Part shown: positions 7,057 through 14,996 of the stretch, piece by piece
Layout of the letters: each line of letters starts with the position of its first letter
How positions within the stretch are numbered: position 1 is the first letter of the stretch
Position numbers and translations under genes: made by a program
DNA from: DASRUP01 sp036397395
Lineage (GTDB): Bacteria > Patescibacteriota > Minisyncoccia > Minisyncoccales > UBA10102
Assembly: GCA_036397395.1 (NCBI GenBank)
Contig: DASWIZ010000022.1
Location: forward strand, 1-39,276
Length of the DNA: 39,276 nt
Direction of reading: 5' to 3'
Notes under the pieces: generated by a model
Told to the model about the DNA's origin: nothing
Databases searched by the model: none
The model's input: only the letters and a program-made list of their open reading frames with translations

Positions 7057-7686
7057 ATGAATATCAAGACGTACGACAAAGAAGGAAAAGAGGCAGGAAC
7101 TGCGGAATTGCCGGAAAACATTTTTGGGGTGGAGCTAAACCCTGATTTGGTGCACCAGGTAATGGTTGCCGCCGAAGGAAACAGGCGCCAGGTTTCAGCC
7201 CAGGTAAAAGGCAGGGGCGACGTGTCTGGCGGCGGAAAAAAGCCGTGGGCGCAAAAACACACGGGAAACGCGCGGCATGGTTCCATTCGTTCACCTATTT
7301 GGGTGGGCGGGGGCGTTTCTCACGGGCCAACCGCGGAACGTAACTTTACCAAGAAAATAAACAAGAAAATGAGAAAAAAAGCTTTATTTATGGTGCTTTC
7401 TGAAAAAGCCAGAAAGGATATGTTGGTATTGCTGGAAGATTTGCAGTTAGAAGGCGCCAAAACCAAGGCTTTACAAACCCTGTTAGGAAAGTTGCCTTGC
7501 GACAGCCAGAACACCCTGCTAGCGTTGCCCGATATGCGCCAGGACATTATTCGCGCGGGAAATAACTTGAAGAATGTGCGAACCATGCAGGCCCGGGAAT
7601 TAAACGCGCTTGACTTATTGAACAGCAAGTACCTGGTTATGCCCAAAAGCGCCATAGAGGTAGTAGAGAAAACATTTGCAAAATAA
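7057..7686 (+). CDS. rplD: 50S ribosomal protein L4
   Basis: L4 binds 23S rRNA and lines the exit tunnel; in E. coli it also represses the S10 operon. The 209-residue product has the family loop region around GDVSGGGKKPWAQKHTGNAR and GVSHGP, the extended tunnel loop, followed by a helical domain with KKALFMVLSEKA. It begins 4 bases after rplC and ends 1 base before rplW. Confidence 0.96.
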   Translation: MNIKTYDKEGKEAGTAELPENIFGVELNPDLVHQVMVAAEGNRRQVSAQVKGRGDVSGGGKKPWAQKHTGNARHGSIRSPIWVGGGVSHGPTAERNFTKKINKKMRKKALFMVLSEKARKDMLVLLEDLQLEGAKTKALQTLLGKLPCDSQNTLLALPDMRQDIIRAGNNLKNVRTMQARELNALDLLNSKYLVMPKSAIEVVEKTFAK

Positions 7687-7687
7687 C

Positions 7688-8062
7688 ATGGCAGCCTTGA
7701 ATATTTTTAAAAAACCCGAGGGAATAAAGACGGAAGACACGGAATTGCAAACTTCTTTGGCGCAATCGGTTTTAGCGCTGGCCGGGGATTCGCAGTTGGT
7801 ACGTCCGCACACTACGGAAAAAGCAACCGAGCTTGGCTCGGCGAAAAACCAGTATGTGTTTGTGGTGCGGCCCGGGGCTTCCAAAAAAGAAATTGGACGT
7901 TCCGTGGAAAAAGCCTACGGCGTACAGGTAAAGCGTGTGCGGGTCATTAACGTGCATCCGAAAAATATGCGTTTGGGAAGATCCAAAGGCATAAAACAAG
8001 GCTACAAGAAAGCCATGGTGCAGATACAAGAAGGACAACGCATAGAAATATTGCCGACATAA
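7688..8062 (+). CDS. rplW: 50S ribosomal protein L23
   Basis: L23 sits at the tunnel exit and docks trigger factor and SRP. The 124-residue product contains the family core RPHTTEKAT, NQYVFVV and the extended loop with VRVINVHPKN and RLGRSKGIKQGYKKA. About 30 N-terminal residues precede the usual start of the domain, so it is longer than E. coli L23 (100). An in-frame TTG at 7676 would overlap rplD; the ATG at 7688, 1 base after the rplD stop, is preferred. Confidence 0.95.
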   Translation: MAALNIFKKPEGIKTEDTELQTSLAQSVLALAGDSQLVRPHTTEKATELGSAKNQYVFVVRPGASKKEIGRSVEKAYGVQVKRVRVINVHPKNMRLGRSKGIKQGYKKAMVQIQEGQRIEILPT

Positions 8063-8850
8063 TGAAAAAAGGAATTATTACAAGAAACAAACCGGAAAAG
8101 AGCCTGTTGGTTCATTTGCAAAAAACAGCCGGAAGGAACAATACCGGGCGTATTACCATACGCCATCGCGGCGGAGGCTCCCGAATGCTGTGGCGCCAGG
8201 TAAGTTTTGGCCAGGACCGTTTGGATGAAACAGCTAAAGTGACAAGCATTGAATACGACCCAAACCGCAACGCCTACATTATGCTGGCAGAATACGCGGA
8301 CGGCGCAAAGCAATATATGCTTGCCCCTCAGTCCGTACACGTGGGAGATGAGGTGGTAATAGCGGAGAAGGCGGAGATAAAGGCGGGAAACCGGATGAAG
8401 TTAAAAAACATTCCGGCCGGCGAGTTTGTCCATAATATTGAGCTGCAGCCGGGCGGAGGAGGAAAGCTGGTGCGTTCCGCGGGAGCCGCGGCAAAAGTAG
8501 AAGCGCACGAAGGGAAGTATACGCAAGTGGTGTTTCCTTCAAGCGAAATTCGCAGGATTCAAAGCGAATGCTTCGCGACCATAGGCGCGGTTTCGAATCC
8601 GGAATTTATGTACGGCAGGGTAAAGAACGCGGGCCATAAAAGGCTTAAAGGAAGAAGGCCCCACGTAAAAGGAACGGCCATGAACCCGGTAGACCATCCT
8701 CATGGCGGAGGAGAGGGAAGTACTCCTGTGGGATTGAAATACCCAAAAACTCCCTGGGGGAAACACGCCCTGGGAGTAAAAACCAGGAAAGCGAAGAAAT
8801 GGACGAATACCTTTATTGTGCAAAGAAGAAAGAAGAAAAAGAAAAAATAA
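8062..8850 (+). CDS. rplB: 50S ribosomal protein L2
   Basis: L2 is needed for peptidyl transferase activity and subunit joining. The 262-residue product has GRITIRHRGGG near the start, LQPGGGGKLVRSAGAAA in the middle, and the universally conserved NPVDHPHGGGEG segment with the key His. The N-terminus is about 15 residues shorter than in E. coli, and the C-terminus ends in a run of Lys/Arg. The ATG overlaps the rplW stop codon (TAATG). Confidence 0.97.
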   Translation: MKKGIITRNKPEKSLLVHLQKTAGRNNTGRITIRHRGGGSRMLWRQVSFGQDRLDETAKVTSIEYDPNRNAYIMLAEYADGAKQYMLAPQSVHVGDEVVIAEKAEIKAGNRMKLKNIPAGEFVHNIELQPGGGGKLVRSAGAAAKVEAHEGKYTQVVFPSSEIRRIQSECFATIGAVSNPEFMYGRVKNAGHKRLKGRRPHVKGTAMNPVDHPHGGGEGSTPVGLKYPKTPWGKHALGVKTRKAKKWTNTFIVQRRKKKKKK

Positions 8851-8856
8851 CATACT

Positions 8857-9195
8857 ATGTCAAGATCGATTAAAAAAGGACCATACATAGACGAACGGTT
8901 ACGAGGAAAGCTTGCCGGAATGAAAGCCGGCGACAAAACCGTTGTGAAAACGTGGGCGCGCCATGCCACTATAACCCCGGAAATGATTGGGTTTACCTTT
9001 GGGGTGCATAATGGAAAACAGTTTATTTCAGTATCGGTGCAAGAAGACATGGTGGGGCACAAGTTGGGAGAATTTTCAGCTACCACAAAATTCGTCCGGC
9101 ATGGCGGAAAAATGCAGAAAGAGATAGAACAAAAAGGAGCGGCTGCGGGAACGGCGCCAGCGGCGGCGGGACCGGCTGCCAAGCCAAAGAAATAA
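8857..9195 (+). CDS. rpsS: 30S ribosomal protein S19
   Basis: S19 is in the 30S head and contacts the P-site region and S13. The 112-residue product has the usual core (RSIKKGPYIDERL, WARHATITPEMIG, VHNGKQF, VGHKLGEFSATTKF) and an added Ala/Pro-rich, Lys-ended tail from about residue 93, making it longer than E. coli S19 (92). It starts 6 bases after rplB without a Shine-Dalgarno sequence. Confidence 0.97.
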   Translation: MSRSIKKGPYIDERLRGKLAGMKAGDKTVVKTWARHATITPEMIGFTFGVHNGKQFISVSVQEDMVGHKLGEFSATTKFVRHGGKMQKEIEQKGAAAGTAPAAAGPAAKPKK

Positions 9196-9204
9196 TTTTT
9201 GTAT

Positions 9205-9723
9205 ATGCAAGTTTCAGCAACACACAAATATTTGAGAATAGCGCCCCGAAAAGTACGGCTTGTAGCCGACTTGTTAAAGGGAAAAAAGGTTTCAGAAGCC
9301 CGGGCTATTTTGCGTTATACCGTAAAGGGCGCCGCAGAACCCATGGGAAAGGTGTTGCGTTCCGCCATAGCTTCTGCTACACATAACTTGCAATTGCAAG
9401 AGGCAAACCTGTATGTTTCAAAAATAACGGTAAACGAAGGCCCAAAATTAAAGCGGTATCGCCCACGGGCGCGGGGCAGGGCGTACCCTATTCAAAAGAA
9501 GACTTCGCATATTACTTTAATACTGGACGAAATAGCGCCTAGCGCGGCGGTTGTATCGCCTAAACCCGCCGAAAGTCAGCCAGAGGCTAACAATCAGGCG
9601 GGCCCGCCGCAATCTGGCAAAGCCAGTTTGGGCGGGAAACCAAAGTTTCGGCCTACCCAAGATATGACAAAGCCAAAAACAGAAGGCAGCTTAAAGAAAA
9701 TTTTCCGAAGAAAAGCAATATAA
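9205..9723 (+). CDS. rplV: 50S ribosomal protein L22 with a long C-terminal tail
   Basis: L22 lines the nascent-peptide tunnel. The first 110 or so residues of this 172-residue product are the family domain (YLRIAPRKVRLVADLLKGKK, then the tunnel hairpin region ending KRYRPRARGRAYPIQKKTSH). About 60 further residues, rich in Pro, Ala, Gln and Lys, form a low-complexity tail not present in E. coli L22 (110). A TTG two codons upstream (9199) is a possible alternative start. It is followed 2 bases later by rpsC. Confidence 0.95.
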   Translation: MQVSATHKYLRIAPRKVRLVADLLKGKKVSEARAILRYTVKGAAEPMGKVLRSAIASATHNLQLQEANLYVSKITVNEGPKLKRYRPRARGRAYPIQKKTSHITLILDEIAPSAAVVSPKPAESQPEANNQAGPPQSGKASLGGKPKFRPTQDMTKPKTEGSLKKIFRRKAI

Positions 9724-9725
9724 CC

Positions 9726-10400
9726 ATGTCACACAAAGTCCACCCAAAATCATTTCGTTTACGAGATACCGCAGATTGGTTTTCCCGATGGTTCCAAAAA
9801 GACAAATACGCAAAAGCCCTGCGGGAAGATTTTCTTATCCGGAATTACCTGGAACAAAAATTGAAGGAAGCCGGAATTGAAGACATAGAAATCGAGCGAT
9901 TTGGCGGCAAAGTTACGGTATTTATCAATACGGCGCGTCCCGGTTTAATTATTCAAAGAGGCGGTTCCGGCATTGAGGAATTAAAGCGTGAAATCGGAAA
10001 AGTTTTAGAGAAAGATAAAAAAAGCAGATACCGAGAGCAAGCGGAGCCAGGAAAGCAAGAAATTCGTTTGGAAATTCGCGAACTGAAAAACCCCTGGGAC
10101 TCTTCGTCCTTAACCGCCCAATGGGTAGCTTCGCAGCTGGAACGAAGAATGCCGTACCGGAGAGTAATGAAGCAGACCATTCAGAAAGTAATGGCGAACA
10201 AAGGAATTCAGGGGGTAAAAATTGAAGTATCCGGAAGGCTGGGAGGCGCTGACATTGCCAGAAAAGAAATACAAAAAGAGGGGCGTTTGCCCTTGCAGAC
10301 ACTGCGGGCGCGGATTGAGTATTCCTTAAAGGAAGCGAAAACAACGTATGGAATGATTGGAGTAAAAGTTTGGTTTTATAAAGGGGAGAAATTCGAATGA
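9726..10400 (+). CDS. rpsC: 30S ribosomal protein S3
   Basis: S3 lies at the mRNA entry channel. The 224-residue product opens MSHKVHPKSFRL, holds the KH-domain RPGLIIQRGGSGIEELK segment and continues with the C-terminal domain (RRMPYRRVMKQTIQKVM, GVKIEVSGRLGGADIAR, YGMIGVKVW). Length is close to E. coli S3 (233). rplP starts 5 bases later. Confidence 0.97.
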   Translation: MSHKVHPKSFRLRDTADWFSRWFQKDKYAKALREDFLIRNYLEQKLKEAGIEDIEIERFGGKVTVFINTARPGLIIQRGGSGIEELKREIGKVLEKDKKSRYREQAEPGKQEIRLEIRELKNPWDSSSLTAQWVASQLERRMPYRRVMKQTIQKVMANKGIQGVKIEVSGRLGGADIARKEIQKEGRLPLQTLRARIEYSLKEAKTTYGMIGVKVWFYKGEKFE

Positions 10401-10404
10401 ATGT

Positions 10405-10809
10405 ATGTTGACACCCAAGAAAGTAAAACATCGAAAATGGATGAAGGGCAGATCGAAGGGATTGGAAAGAAGAGGAACTGAAATTTCTTTTGGTTCTTTT
10501 GGGTTAAAATCGGAGGAGGCAATGTGGATTTCCGCCAGGCAGCTGGAAGCCGCCAGAAGAGCGATTATCCGGTATTTAAGAAAAGGAGGAAAAATGTGGA
10601 CTCGCGTGTTTCCCGACAAGCCCATTACCAAGAAAGGAGCCGAAGTCCCCATGGGAGGCGGAAAGGGAGGCGTGGACCACTACGCGGCTGCCATAAAACC
10701 GGGGCGCGTATTATTTGAAGTAGACGGAATTAAGGAAACAGAAGCACGGGATGCATTGCGGAAAGCGGCGGCAAAACTGCCCGTAAAAACAAAGTTTATA
10801 AAGAAATAA
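10405..10809 (+). CDS. rplP: 50S ribosomal protein L16
   Basis: L16 helps shape the A-site tRNA binding region of the 50S subunit. The 134-residue product has the family segments PKKVKHRKWMKGR, SFGSFGLKSEEAMW, ARRAI and the RVFPDKPITKKGAEVPMGGGKG loop, which contains the Arg that is hydroxylated in some bacteria (L16 R81 in E. coli). Length is normal. The ATG at 10405 gives the expected M-L-T-P-K-K-V start. Confidence 0.97.
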   Translation: MLTPKKVKHRKWMKGRSKGLERRGTEISFGSFGLKSEEAMWISARQLEAARRAIIRYLRKGGKMWTRVFPDKPITKKGAEVPMGGGKGGVDHYAAAIKPGRVLFEVDGIKETEARDALRKAAAKLPVKTKFIKK

Positions 10810-10814
10810 ACGGG

Positions 10815-11003
10815 ATGAAAGCGAAAGATTTGCGAAAGAAAACCGAAAGGGAATTGGCAAAGCTGGCAGCAGACGCCAAAGCAAAATTGCAGCAACTGCG
10901 GTTTGACTTGCCTTCCGGTAAAGTAAAGAATGTGCGGGAAATTCGAAAACTACGGCGCGAAATCGCCAGAATCGCAACCATGGGAAAGAAAAAACAACAA
11001 TAA
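10815..11003 (+). CDS. rpmC: 50S ribosomal protein L29
   Basis: L29 is a two-helix protein near the tunnel exit. The 62-residue product has the expected MKAKDLRKKTERELAKLA opening and the second helix containing VREIRKLRREIARI. Normal length; it lies between rplP and rpsQ with a 1-base gap to rpsQ. Confidence 0.93.
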   Translation: MKAKDLRKKTERELAKLAADAKAKLQQLRFDLPSGKVKNVREIRKLRREIARIATMGKKKQQ

Positions 11004-11004
11004 T

Positions 11005-11238
11005 ATGGCCAAACGAAGACTTACGGGAAAAATAGTTTCAGACAAAATGGACAAAACCGTGGTGGTTGAAGTGCAAAGGATAAAGCAGCATCCCAAATAC
11101 CTGCGTAGAATTCGGGTTCATGAAAATTATAAGGCGCACGACGCGGAAAACACGTATCAGATAGGGGATAGTGTAATAATCGAAGAGAGCCGGCCTTTAA
11201 GTAAAGACAAGCATTGGATAGTTATAGGGAAAGTATGA
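11005..11238 (+). CDS. rpsQ: 30S ribosomal protein S17
   Basis: S17 is a primary 16S rRNA-binding protein with an OB fold. The 77-residue product begins MAKRRLTGKIVSDKMDKTVV and contains HPKYLRRI and the ESRPLSKDKHW segment. The ATG at 11005 follows the rpmC stop by one base; the longer in-frame opening upstream runs through rpmC and is not real. The stop codon TGA overlaps the rplN start (ATGA). Confidence 0.96.
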   Translation: MAKRRLTGKIVSDKMDKTVVVEVQRIKQHPKYLRRIRVHENYKAHDAENTYQIGDSVIIEESRPLSKDKHWIVIGKV

Positions 11239-11603
11239 TCCAGACAGAAACAAAATTAAAAATAGCCGATAACTCGGGAGCCAAGACCATTCAGGTCTTT
11301 CGCATACTGGGCGGGACAAAGAGACGGTACGCGCAGATTGGAGACATTGTGGTAGCCGCCGTAAAAGCCGCTGAACCCAGAAGACCCGTAAAGAAACATG
11401 AAGTGGTAAAAGCGGTTATCGTGCGGCAGAGAAAACCATTCAGACGGGCAGACGGGTCGTACATTTCCTTTGGAGAAAACGCGGCGGTAATTTTAGAAAA
11501 GGACAAAGAACCAAAGGGCGGCCGTATTTTTGGGCCGATTCCCCGCGAAATCCGGGAAAAAGGGTTTACCAAGATTGCGGCTTTAGCGCCGGAAATTTTA
11601 TAA
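11235..11603 (+). CDS. rplN: 50S ribosomal protein L14
   Basis: L14 lies at the intersubunit face. The 122-residue product has the classical MIQTETKLKIADNSGAK opening, GDIVVAAVK, and the closing IFGPIPREIREKGFTKIAALAPEIL-type segment. It starts inside the rpsQ stop codon (4-base ATGA overlap), implying translational coupling. Confidence 0.97.
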   Translation: MIQTETKLKIADNSGAKTIQVFRILGGTKRRYAQIGDIVVAAVKAAEPRRPVKKHEVVKAVIVRQRKPFRRADGSYISFGENAAVILEKDKEPKGGRIFGPIPREIREKGFTKIAALAPEIL

Positions 11604-11607
11604 CGCT

Positions 11608-11913
11608 ATGAAAATCAAGAAAGGCGACAATATACTAGTGATAGCGGGGAAAGACCGGGGAAGAAAGGGAAAGGTAATTCGAGCGCTGCCCCAAGACGCT
11701 AAAATTGTTGTGGAAGGAATTCATATGCAGAAAAAGCATGTTCGGGCAAAAAAGGCGGGAGAAAAAGGGCAAATAATAGAAATGCCTTTACCCGTAAACG
11801 TATCTTCGGTAAAAATTGTATGCGGCAAATGCCAAAAAGCGACAAGGGTGGGATACCGGGCGTCTGATGGGAAAAAGTCGCGTATATGTAAAAAATGCGG
11901 AGCAGAATTGTAG
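11608..11913 (+). CDS. rplX: 50S ribosomal protein L24, with four-Cys zinc site
   Basis: L24 initiates 50S assembly near the tunnel exit. The 101-residue product has the KOW motif (KKGDNILVIAGKDRGRKGKV) and the region VEGIHMQKKH. The C-terminal third has two CxxC pairs (CGKC, CKKC), a zinc-ribbon form seen in some bacterial L24 proteins. It is followed after 6 bases by rplE. Confidence 0.95.
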   Translation: MKIKKGDNILVIAGKDRGRKGKVIRALPQDAKIVVEGIHMQKKHVRAKKAGEKGQIIEMPLPVNVSSVKIVCGKCQKATRVGYRASDGKKSRICKKCGAEL

Positions 11914-11919
11914 ATTACG

Positions 11920-12492
11920 ATGTATATGACAGACATGAAAACGAAATATGAAAAGGAAGTCATCCCTGCCATGCGGAAAAAGTTTGGTTATTCCAGCATT
12001 ATGGCAGTGCCTAAAATGGAAAAAGCGGTAATCAACACCGGATTTGGCAGATTGATTACTTCAAGGGCGGGGGACGACTACCGTAAAACACTAGACGGAA
12101 TTACGCAGGATGTATCTGCCATCGCGGGCCAGCACGCGACTCTTACCAAGGCCAAACAGTCCATTGCGGGTTTTAAATTGCGCGAAGGCAGCCCGGTGGG
12201 AGCAAAAGTAACCCTGCGGGGAAAGCGCATGTACCAGTTTTTAGATCGTTTGGTAAACGTTGTGTTGCCCAGGTCGCGCGATTTCCGGGGTATTGACTTG
12301 TCCACGGTAGACGCAAAAGGAAACCTTGCCTTGGGAATAAAAGAACACATTTTTTTCCCTGAAATTTCCCCGGAAAAAGTAAAAGATATGTTTGGACTGC
12401 AAGTTACCGTGCAAACGACAGCTCAGACAAAAGAAGAAGGAATAGAATTGTTTCAACAATTAGGGTTTCCGTTTAAAAAAGAAGAGCAATAA
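11920..12492 (+). CDS. rplE: 50S ribosomal protein L5
   Basis: L5 binds 5S rRNA and contacts P-site tRNA. The 190-residue product contains MAVPKMEKAVINTGFG, ALTLRG-like segment GAKVTLRGKRMYQFLDRL, and the later PEISPEKVKDMFGLQVTV region. Three in-frame ATG codons (11920, 11926, 11935) are possible starts; the third gives a length nearest the family. It is followed by rpsN of the zinc type. Confidence 0.96.
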   Translation: MYMTDMKTKYEKEVIPAMRKKFGYSSIMAVPKMEKAVINTGFGRLITSRAGDDYRKTLDGITQDVSAIAGQHATLTKAKQSIAGFKLREGSPVGAKVTLRGKRMYQFLDRLVNVVLPRSRDFRGIDLSTVDAKGNLALGIKEHIFFPEISPEKVKDMFGLQVTVQTTAQTKEEGIELFQQLGFPFKKEEQ

Positions 12493-12496
12493 TACT

Positions 12497-12682
12497 ATGG
12501 CAAGTAAAGCCCAAATATCAAAAGCGAAAAAGAAACCAAAATATTCCAGCCGGAAGACCAACCGTTGTTTTCGGTGCGGCAGGAAACGCGGTTATTTACG
12601 GGATTTTGATTTATGCCGTATTTGTTTTCGGGAATTAGCAAACGAGGGAAAACTTCCCGGTGTTAAAAAATCGTCTTGGTAA
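12497..12682 (+). CDS. rpsZ: 30S ribosomal protein S14, zinc-binding type
   Basis: This is the short 61-residue zinc-type S14 of the 30S head. Cys pairs CFRC and CRIC form the zinc knuckle, within the family sequence RKTNRCFRCGRKRGYLRDF and FRELANEGKLPGVKKSSW. It sits in the normal place between rplE and rpsH. Confidence 0.97.
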   Translation: MASKAQISKAKKKPKYSSRKTNRCFRCGRKRGYLRDFDLCRICFRELANEGKLPGVKKSSW

Positions 12683-12688
12683 AACACT

Positions 12689-13078
12689 ATGATAGACCCC
12701 ATTGCAGACATGTTAAATAGAATAAAAACCGCGCAAGCCGTAAACAAAGATACGCTTGAGGTTCCGTTTTCTGCAATAAAATACGCGATAGCGAAAATTT
12801 TAGAGAGAAAAGGGTTTGTAAAAAGCATAGATTTTAAAGGGAAAAGGACCAAAAAGACTATTGAAATTCGTTTGGCGTATAAAGGAAAAGAAGCGAAAAT
12901 TACGGGGTTAAGGCGCGTTTCAAAGCCAGGCCAGCGGAAATACGCCTCGTCCATTGATATTGCAAGGGTACGCGGCGGCCAGGGATTCGCGATTCTTTCC
13001 ACGTCGAAAGGGTTAATGACGGATTCTGAAGCAAGAAAAGGAAAGGTTGGCGGAGAAATTCTTTGTGAACTTTGGTAA
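12689..13078 (+). CDS. rpsH: 30S ribosomal protein S8
   Basis: S8 binds 16S rRNA helix 21 and in E. coli represses the spc operon. The 129-residue product begins with MIDPIADMLNRIKTAQ and contains RRVSKPGQRKY, then RGGQGFAILSTSKGLMT and the C-terminal ARKGKVGGEILCELW. Length is normal. A long open frame on the opposite strand (12592-13416) is a shadow of this gene and its neighbours. Confidence 0.97.
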   Translation: MIDPIADMLNRIKTAQAVNKDTLEVPFSAIKYAIAKILERKGFVKSIDFKGKRTKKTIEIRLAYKGKEAKITGLRRVSKPGQRKYASSIDIARVRGGQGFAILSTSKGLMTDSEARKGKVGGEILCELW

Positions 13079-13083
13079 ATAGT

Positions 13084-13635
13084 ATGTCTAGAGTAGGAAA
13101 ACAACCCATAGAAATACCCCAGGGAGTGGATGTGCGGATTGAAGGAAGAAAAGTTACCTGCACAGGGCCAAAGGGAGAACTCTCCCGCGAATTTCGCAAT
13201 GAGATTGAAATTAAAAAGCAGGAAAACCGAATTGCGGTAACTGTAAAAGAGGAAACGAACCAAGCTCGGGCTTTGTGGGGTTTGACCAGAACGCTGCTTT
13301 TCAATATGATTCAAGGAGTTTGGCAGGGATATGAAAAGAAACTGGAAATTGAAGGAGTGGGATATAAAGCGGCGGTAGAGGGCGATTCCCTCGCGCTGCA
13401 GGTTGGGTTTAGCCATCCGGTAAAACTAAAAACCCCAGAGCACATGGTAGTTTCCGTTGAGAAAAACGTTATTACAGTGGGCGGAATTGATAAAGAGCAG
13501 GTAGGGCAGTTTGCCGCCAAAATTAGAATGGTAAAGAAACCGGAACCCTACAAAGGGAAGGGAATTCATTATGAAGGCGAGGTTATCCGTCGAAAACTTG
13601 GCAAGAAAGCGGTAAGCGCCGGCGGAGCGAAATAA
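13084..13635 (+). CDS. rplF: 50S ribosomal protein L6
   Basis: L6 lies near the factor-binding site of the 50S subunit. The 183-residue product starts MSRVGKQPIEIPQGV, with the duplicated L6 fold; the second half holds the conserved GIDKEQVGQFAAKIR and KPEPYKGKGIHYEGEV segments. An in-frame opening at 13072 would overlap rpsH and lacks support. rplR begins one base after the stop. Confidence 0.97.
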   Translation: MSRVGKQPIEIPQGVDVRIEGRKVTCTGPKGELSREFRNEIEIKKQENRIAVTVKEETNQARALWGLTRTLLFNMIQGVWQGYEKKLEIEGVGYKAAVEGDSLALQVGFSHPVKLKTPEHMVVSVEKNVITVGGIDKEQVGQFAAKIRMVKKPEPYKGKGIHYEGEVIRRKLGKKAVSAGGAK

Positions 13636-13636
13636 T

Positions 13637-13981
13637 ATGACGAAGATATCAAGAAGACAAGGAAGGCAGATCAGGCATAAGCGGGTACGCGCTCGCGTTT
13701 CAGGGACGGCACACAAGCCTCGTTTGGCGGTGTTTCGTTCCAACAAGCATTTGTACGCCCAGCTTATTAACGACGAGACAGGAGAAGTCCTGGCCGCGGT
13801 TTCCGACGTAAAGATTAAAAAAACCGGGGTAGAACGCTCAAAAAAGCTTGGGGAAGATATCGCGCAGCTTGCCAGGGAACAAAAAATACAAACCGTTGTT
13901 TTTGACCGGGGAGGATACAAATACCACGGGAACGTGAAAGCCTTAGCCCAGGCAGTCAGAGAACAAGGAATTTTATTGTAA
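13637..13981 (+). CDS. rplR: 50S ribosomal protein L18
   Basis: L18 binds 5S rRNA together with L5. The 114-residue product has KPRLAVFRSNKHLYAQLIND, then DRGGYKYHGNVKALAQAVRE. Normal length and place. Confidence 0.96.
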   Translation: MTKISRRQGRQIRHKRVRARVSGTAHKPRLAVFRSNKHLYAQLINDETGEVLAAVSDVKIKKTGVERSKKLGEDIAQLAREQKIQTVVFDRGGYKYHGNVKALAQAVREQGILL

Positions 13982-13986
13982 AGAGT

Positions 13987-14607
13987 ATGGCAGACGAATC
14001 CACACAAAAAAAACAGGCTTATACCGCGGGCCGGGAACAGCGACCGCGGGGCCGCGGTGGTTTTCAGCGCGGCGGGGCGCAAGGGGGAAGGCCTTCTCGC
14101 GGCAGGAAAAATGATTCGCGGGAACGCCAGGAGTCAGACGCAAAATTGCTTGACCTGGCCCGCGTAACAAGGGTCGCGGCGGGCGGCCGCAGATTTCGTT
14201 TTCGGGCAGTGGTAATTTCAGGCGATAAACAAGGCCGCGTGGGCGTGGGCGTCGCAAAAGGATCCGACGTGGCGCAAGCCGTGGAAAAAGCGACCAGGCA
14301 GGCAAAGAAAAAAGCCATAACCGTGCCTATCGTAGAGGGAACTATTCCTCATGAAGTGGAGGCAAAATTTGGCGGGTCCCGCGTGTTGTTGAAGCCGCAA
14401 AAAGGCGGCCGCGGTTTGGTTGCCGGCGGACCGGTGCGTATTGTATGCGAGTTCGCGGGAATCCATAATATTTCGGGAAAGTTTTTGTCGAAAACGCATA
14501 ATAAACTAAACAATGCGTTGGTAACCATTGAGGCTTTAAAAAAATTAAAAGTTTCAAAGAAAAAAGATGCAGATACATCAAGTGCGGAAAACACACAAGG
14601 CTCGTAA
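13987..14607 (+). CDS. rpsE: 30S ribosomal protein S5 with an Arg/Gly-rich N-terminal extension
   Basis: S5 contributes to translational fidelity at the mRNA entry region. The conserved domain spans about residues 57-190 of 206 (RVTRVAAGGRRFRFRAVVIS, GRVGVGVAKGSDVAQA, IPHEVEAKFGGSRVLLKP, GPVRIVCEFAGIHNISGK). The first 50 or so residues are rich in Arg, Gly and Gln (RPRGRGGFQRGG), a low-complexity extension not found in E. coli S5 (167). The end of the gene overlaps the start of rplO by 41 bases, and rpmD, usually between them, is absent. Confidence 0.96.
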   Translation: MADESTQKKQAYTAGREQRPRGRGGFQRGGAQGGRPSRGRKNDSRERQESDAKLLDLARVTRVAAGGRRFRFRAVVISGDKQGRVGVGVAKGSDVAQAVEKATRQAKKKAITVPIVEGTIPHEVEAKFGGSRVLLKPQKGGRGLVAGGPVRIVCEFAGIHNISGKFLSKTHNKLNNALVTIEALKKLKVSKKKDADTSSAENTQGS

Positions 14608-14995
14608 AGCAAAGCGCGTTGGCCGGGGAGGCAAACGGGGCACGTATTCCGGGCGCGGTATGAAGGGCCAAAAATCCAGGGCGGGCGCCAGATTTCAACC
14701 TCGGATACGGGAAGTTATTAAGCGATATCCCAAACTGCGCGGGTATAAACGATCGGGCTACAGCGACACGGTTGCTTTTAATGTTGGGTTTTTGGAAGAG
14801 CATTTTGAAAAGGGCGAAACCATAAAACCCGCTACCTTGGCGGAAAAGCGTCTTTTAGGTACAATAGGGAAAAGGATGCCCGCAGTAAAAATTTTGGGAA
14901 CCGGCGAGCTTACCAAAGCCTTTCACGTAGAACAATGCCAGGTTTCGCAATCCGCGAAAGAAAAAATAGAAAAAGCGGGCGGCAGTATTACATAA
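14567..14995 (+). CDS. rplO: 50S ribosomal protein L15
   Basis: L15 is a late-assembling 50S protein. The 142-residue product opens MQIHQVRKTHKARKAKRVGR and has the glycine-rich GGKRGTYSGRGMKGQKSRAG segment followed by the globular C-terminal domain. The start lies 41 bases inside rpsE, an unusually deep overlap. It is accepted because the residues encoded in the overlap match the usual L15 N-terminus (MxLHxL-type) and no later ATG would preserve it. L30 is missing in between. Confidence 0.94.
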   Translation: MQIHQVRKTHKARKAKRVGRGGKRGTYSGRGMKGQKSRAGARFQPRIREVIKRYPKLRGYKRSGYSDTVAFNVGFLEEHFEKGETIKPATLAEKRLLGTIGKRMPAVKILGTGELTKAFHVEQCQVSQSAKEKIEKAGGSIT

Positions 14996-14996
14996 T

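Noticed and set aside
12592..13416. 274-codon open frame on the minus strand
   Set aside because: It lies opposite rpsH, rplF and rpsZ, whose products are unmistakable, and its translation has no recognisable domain.
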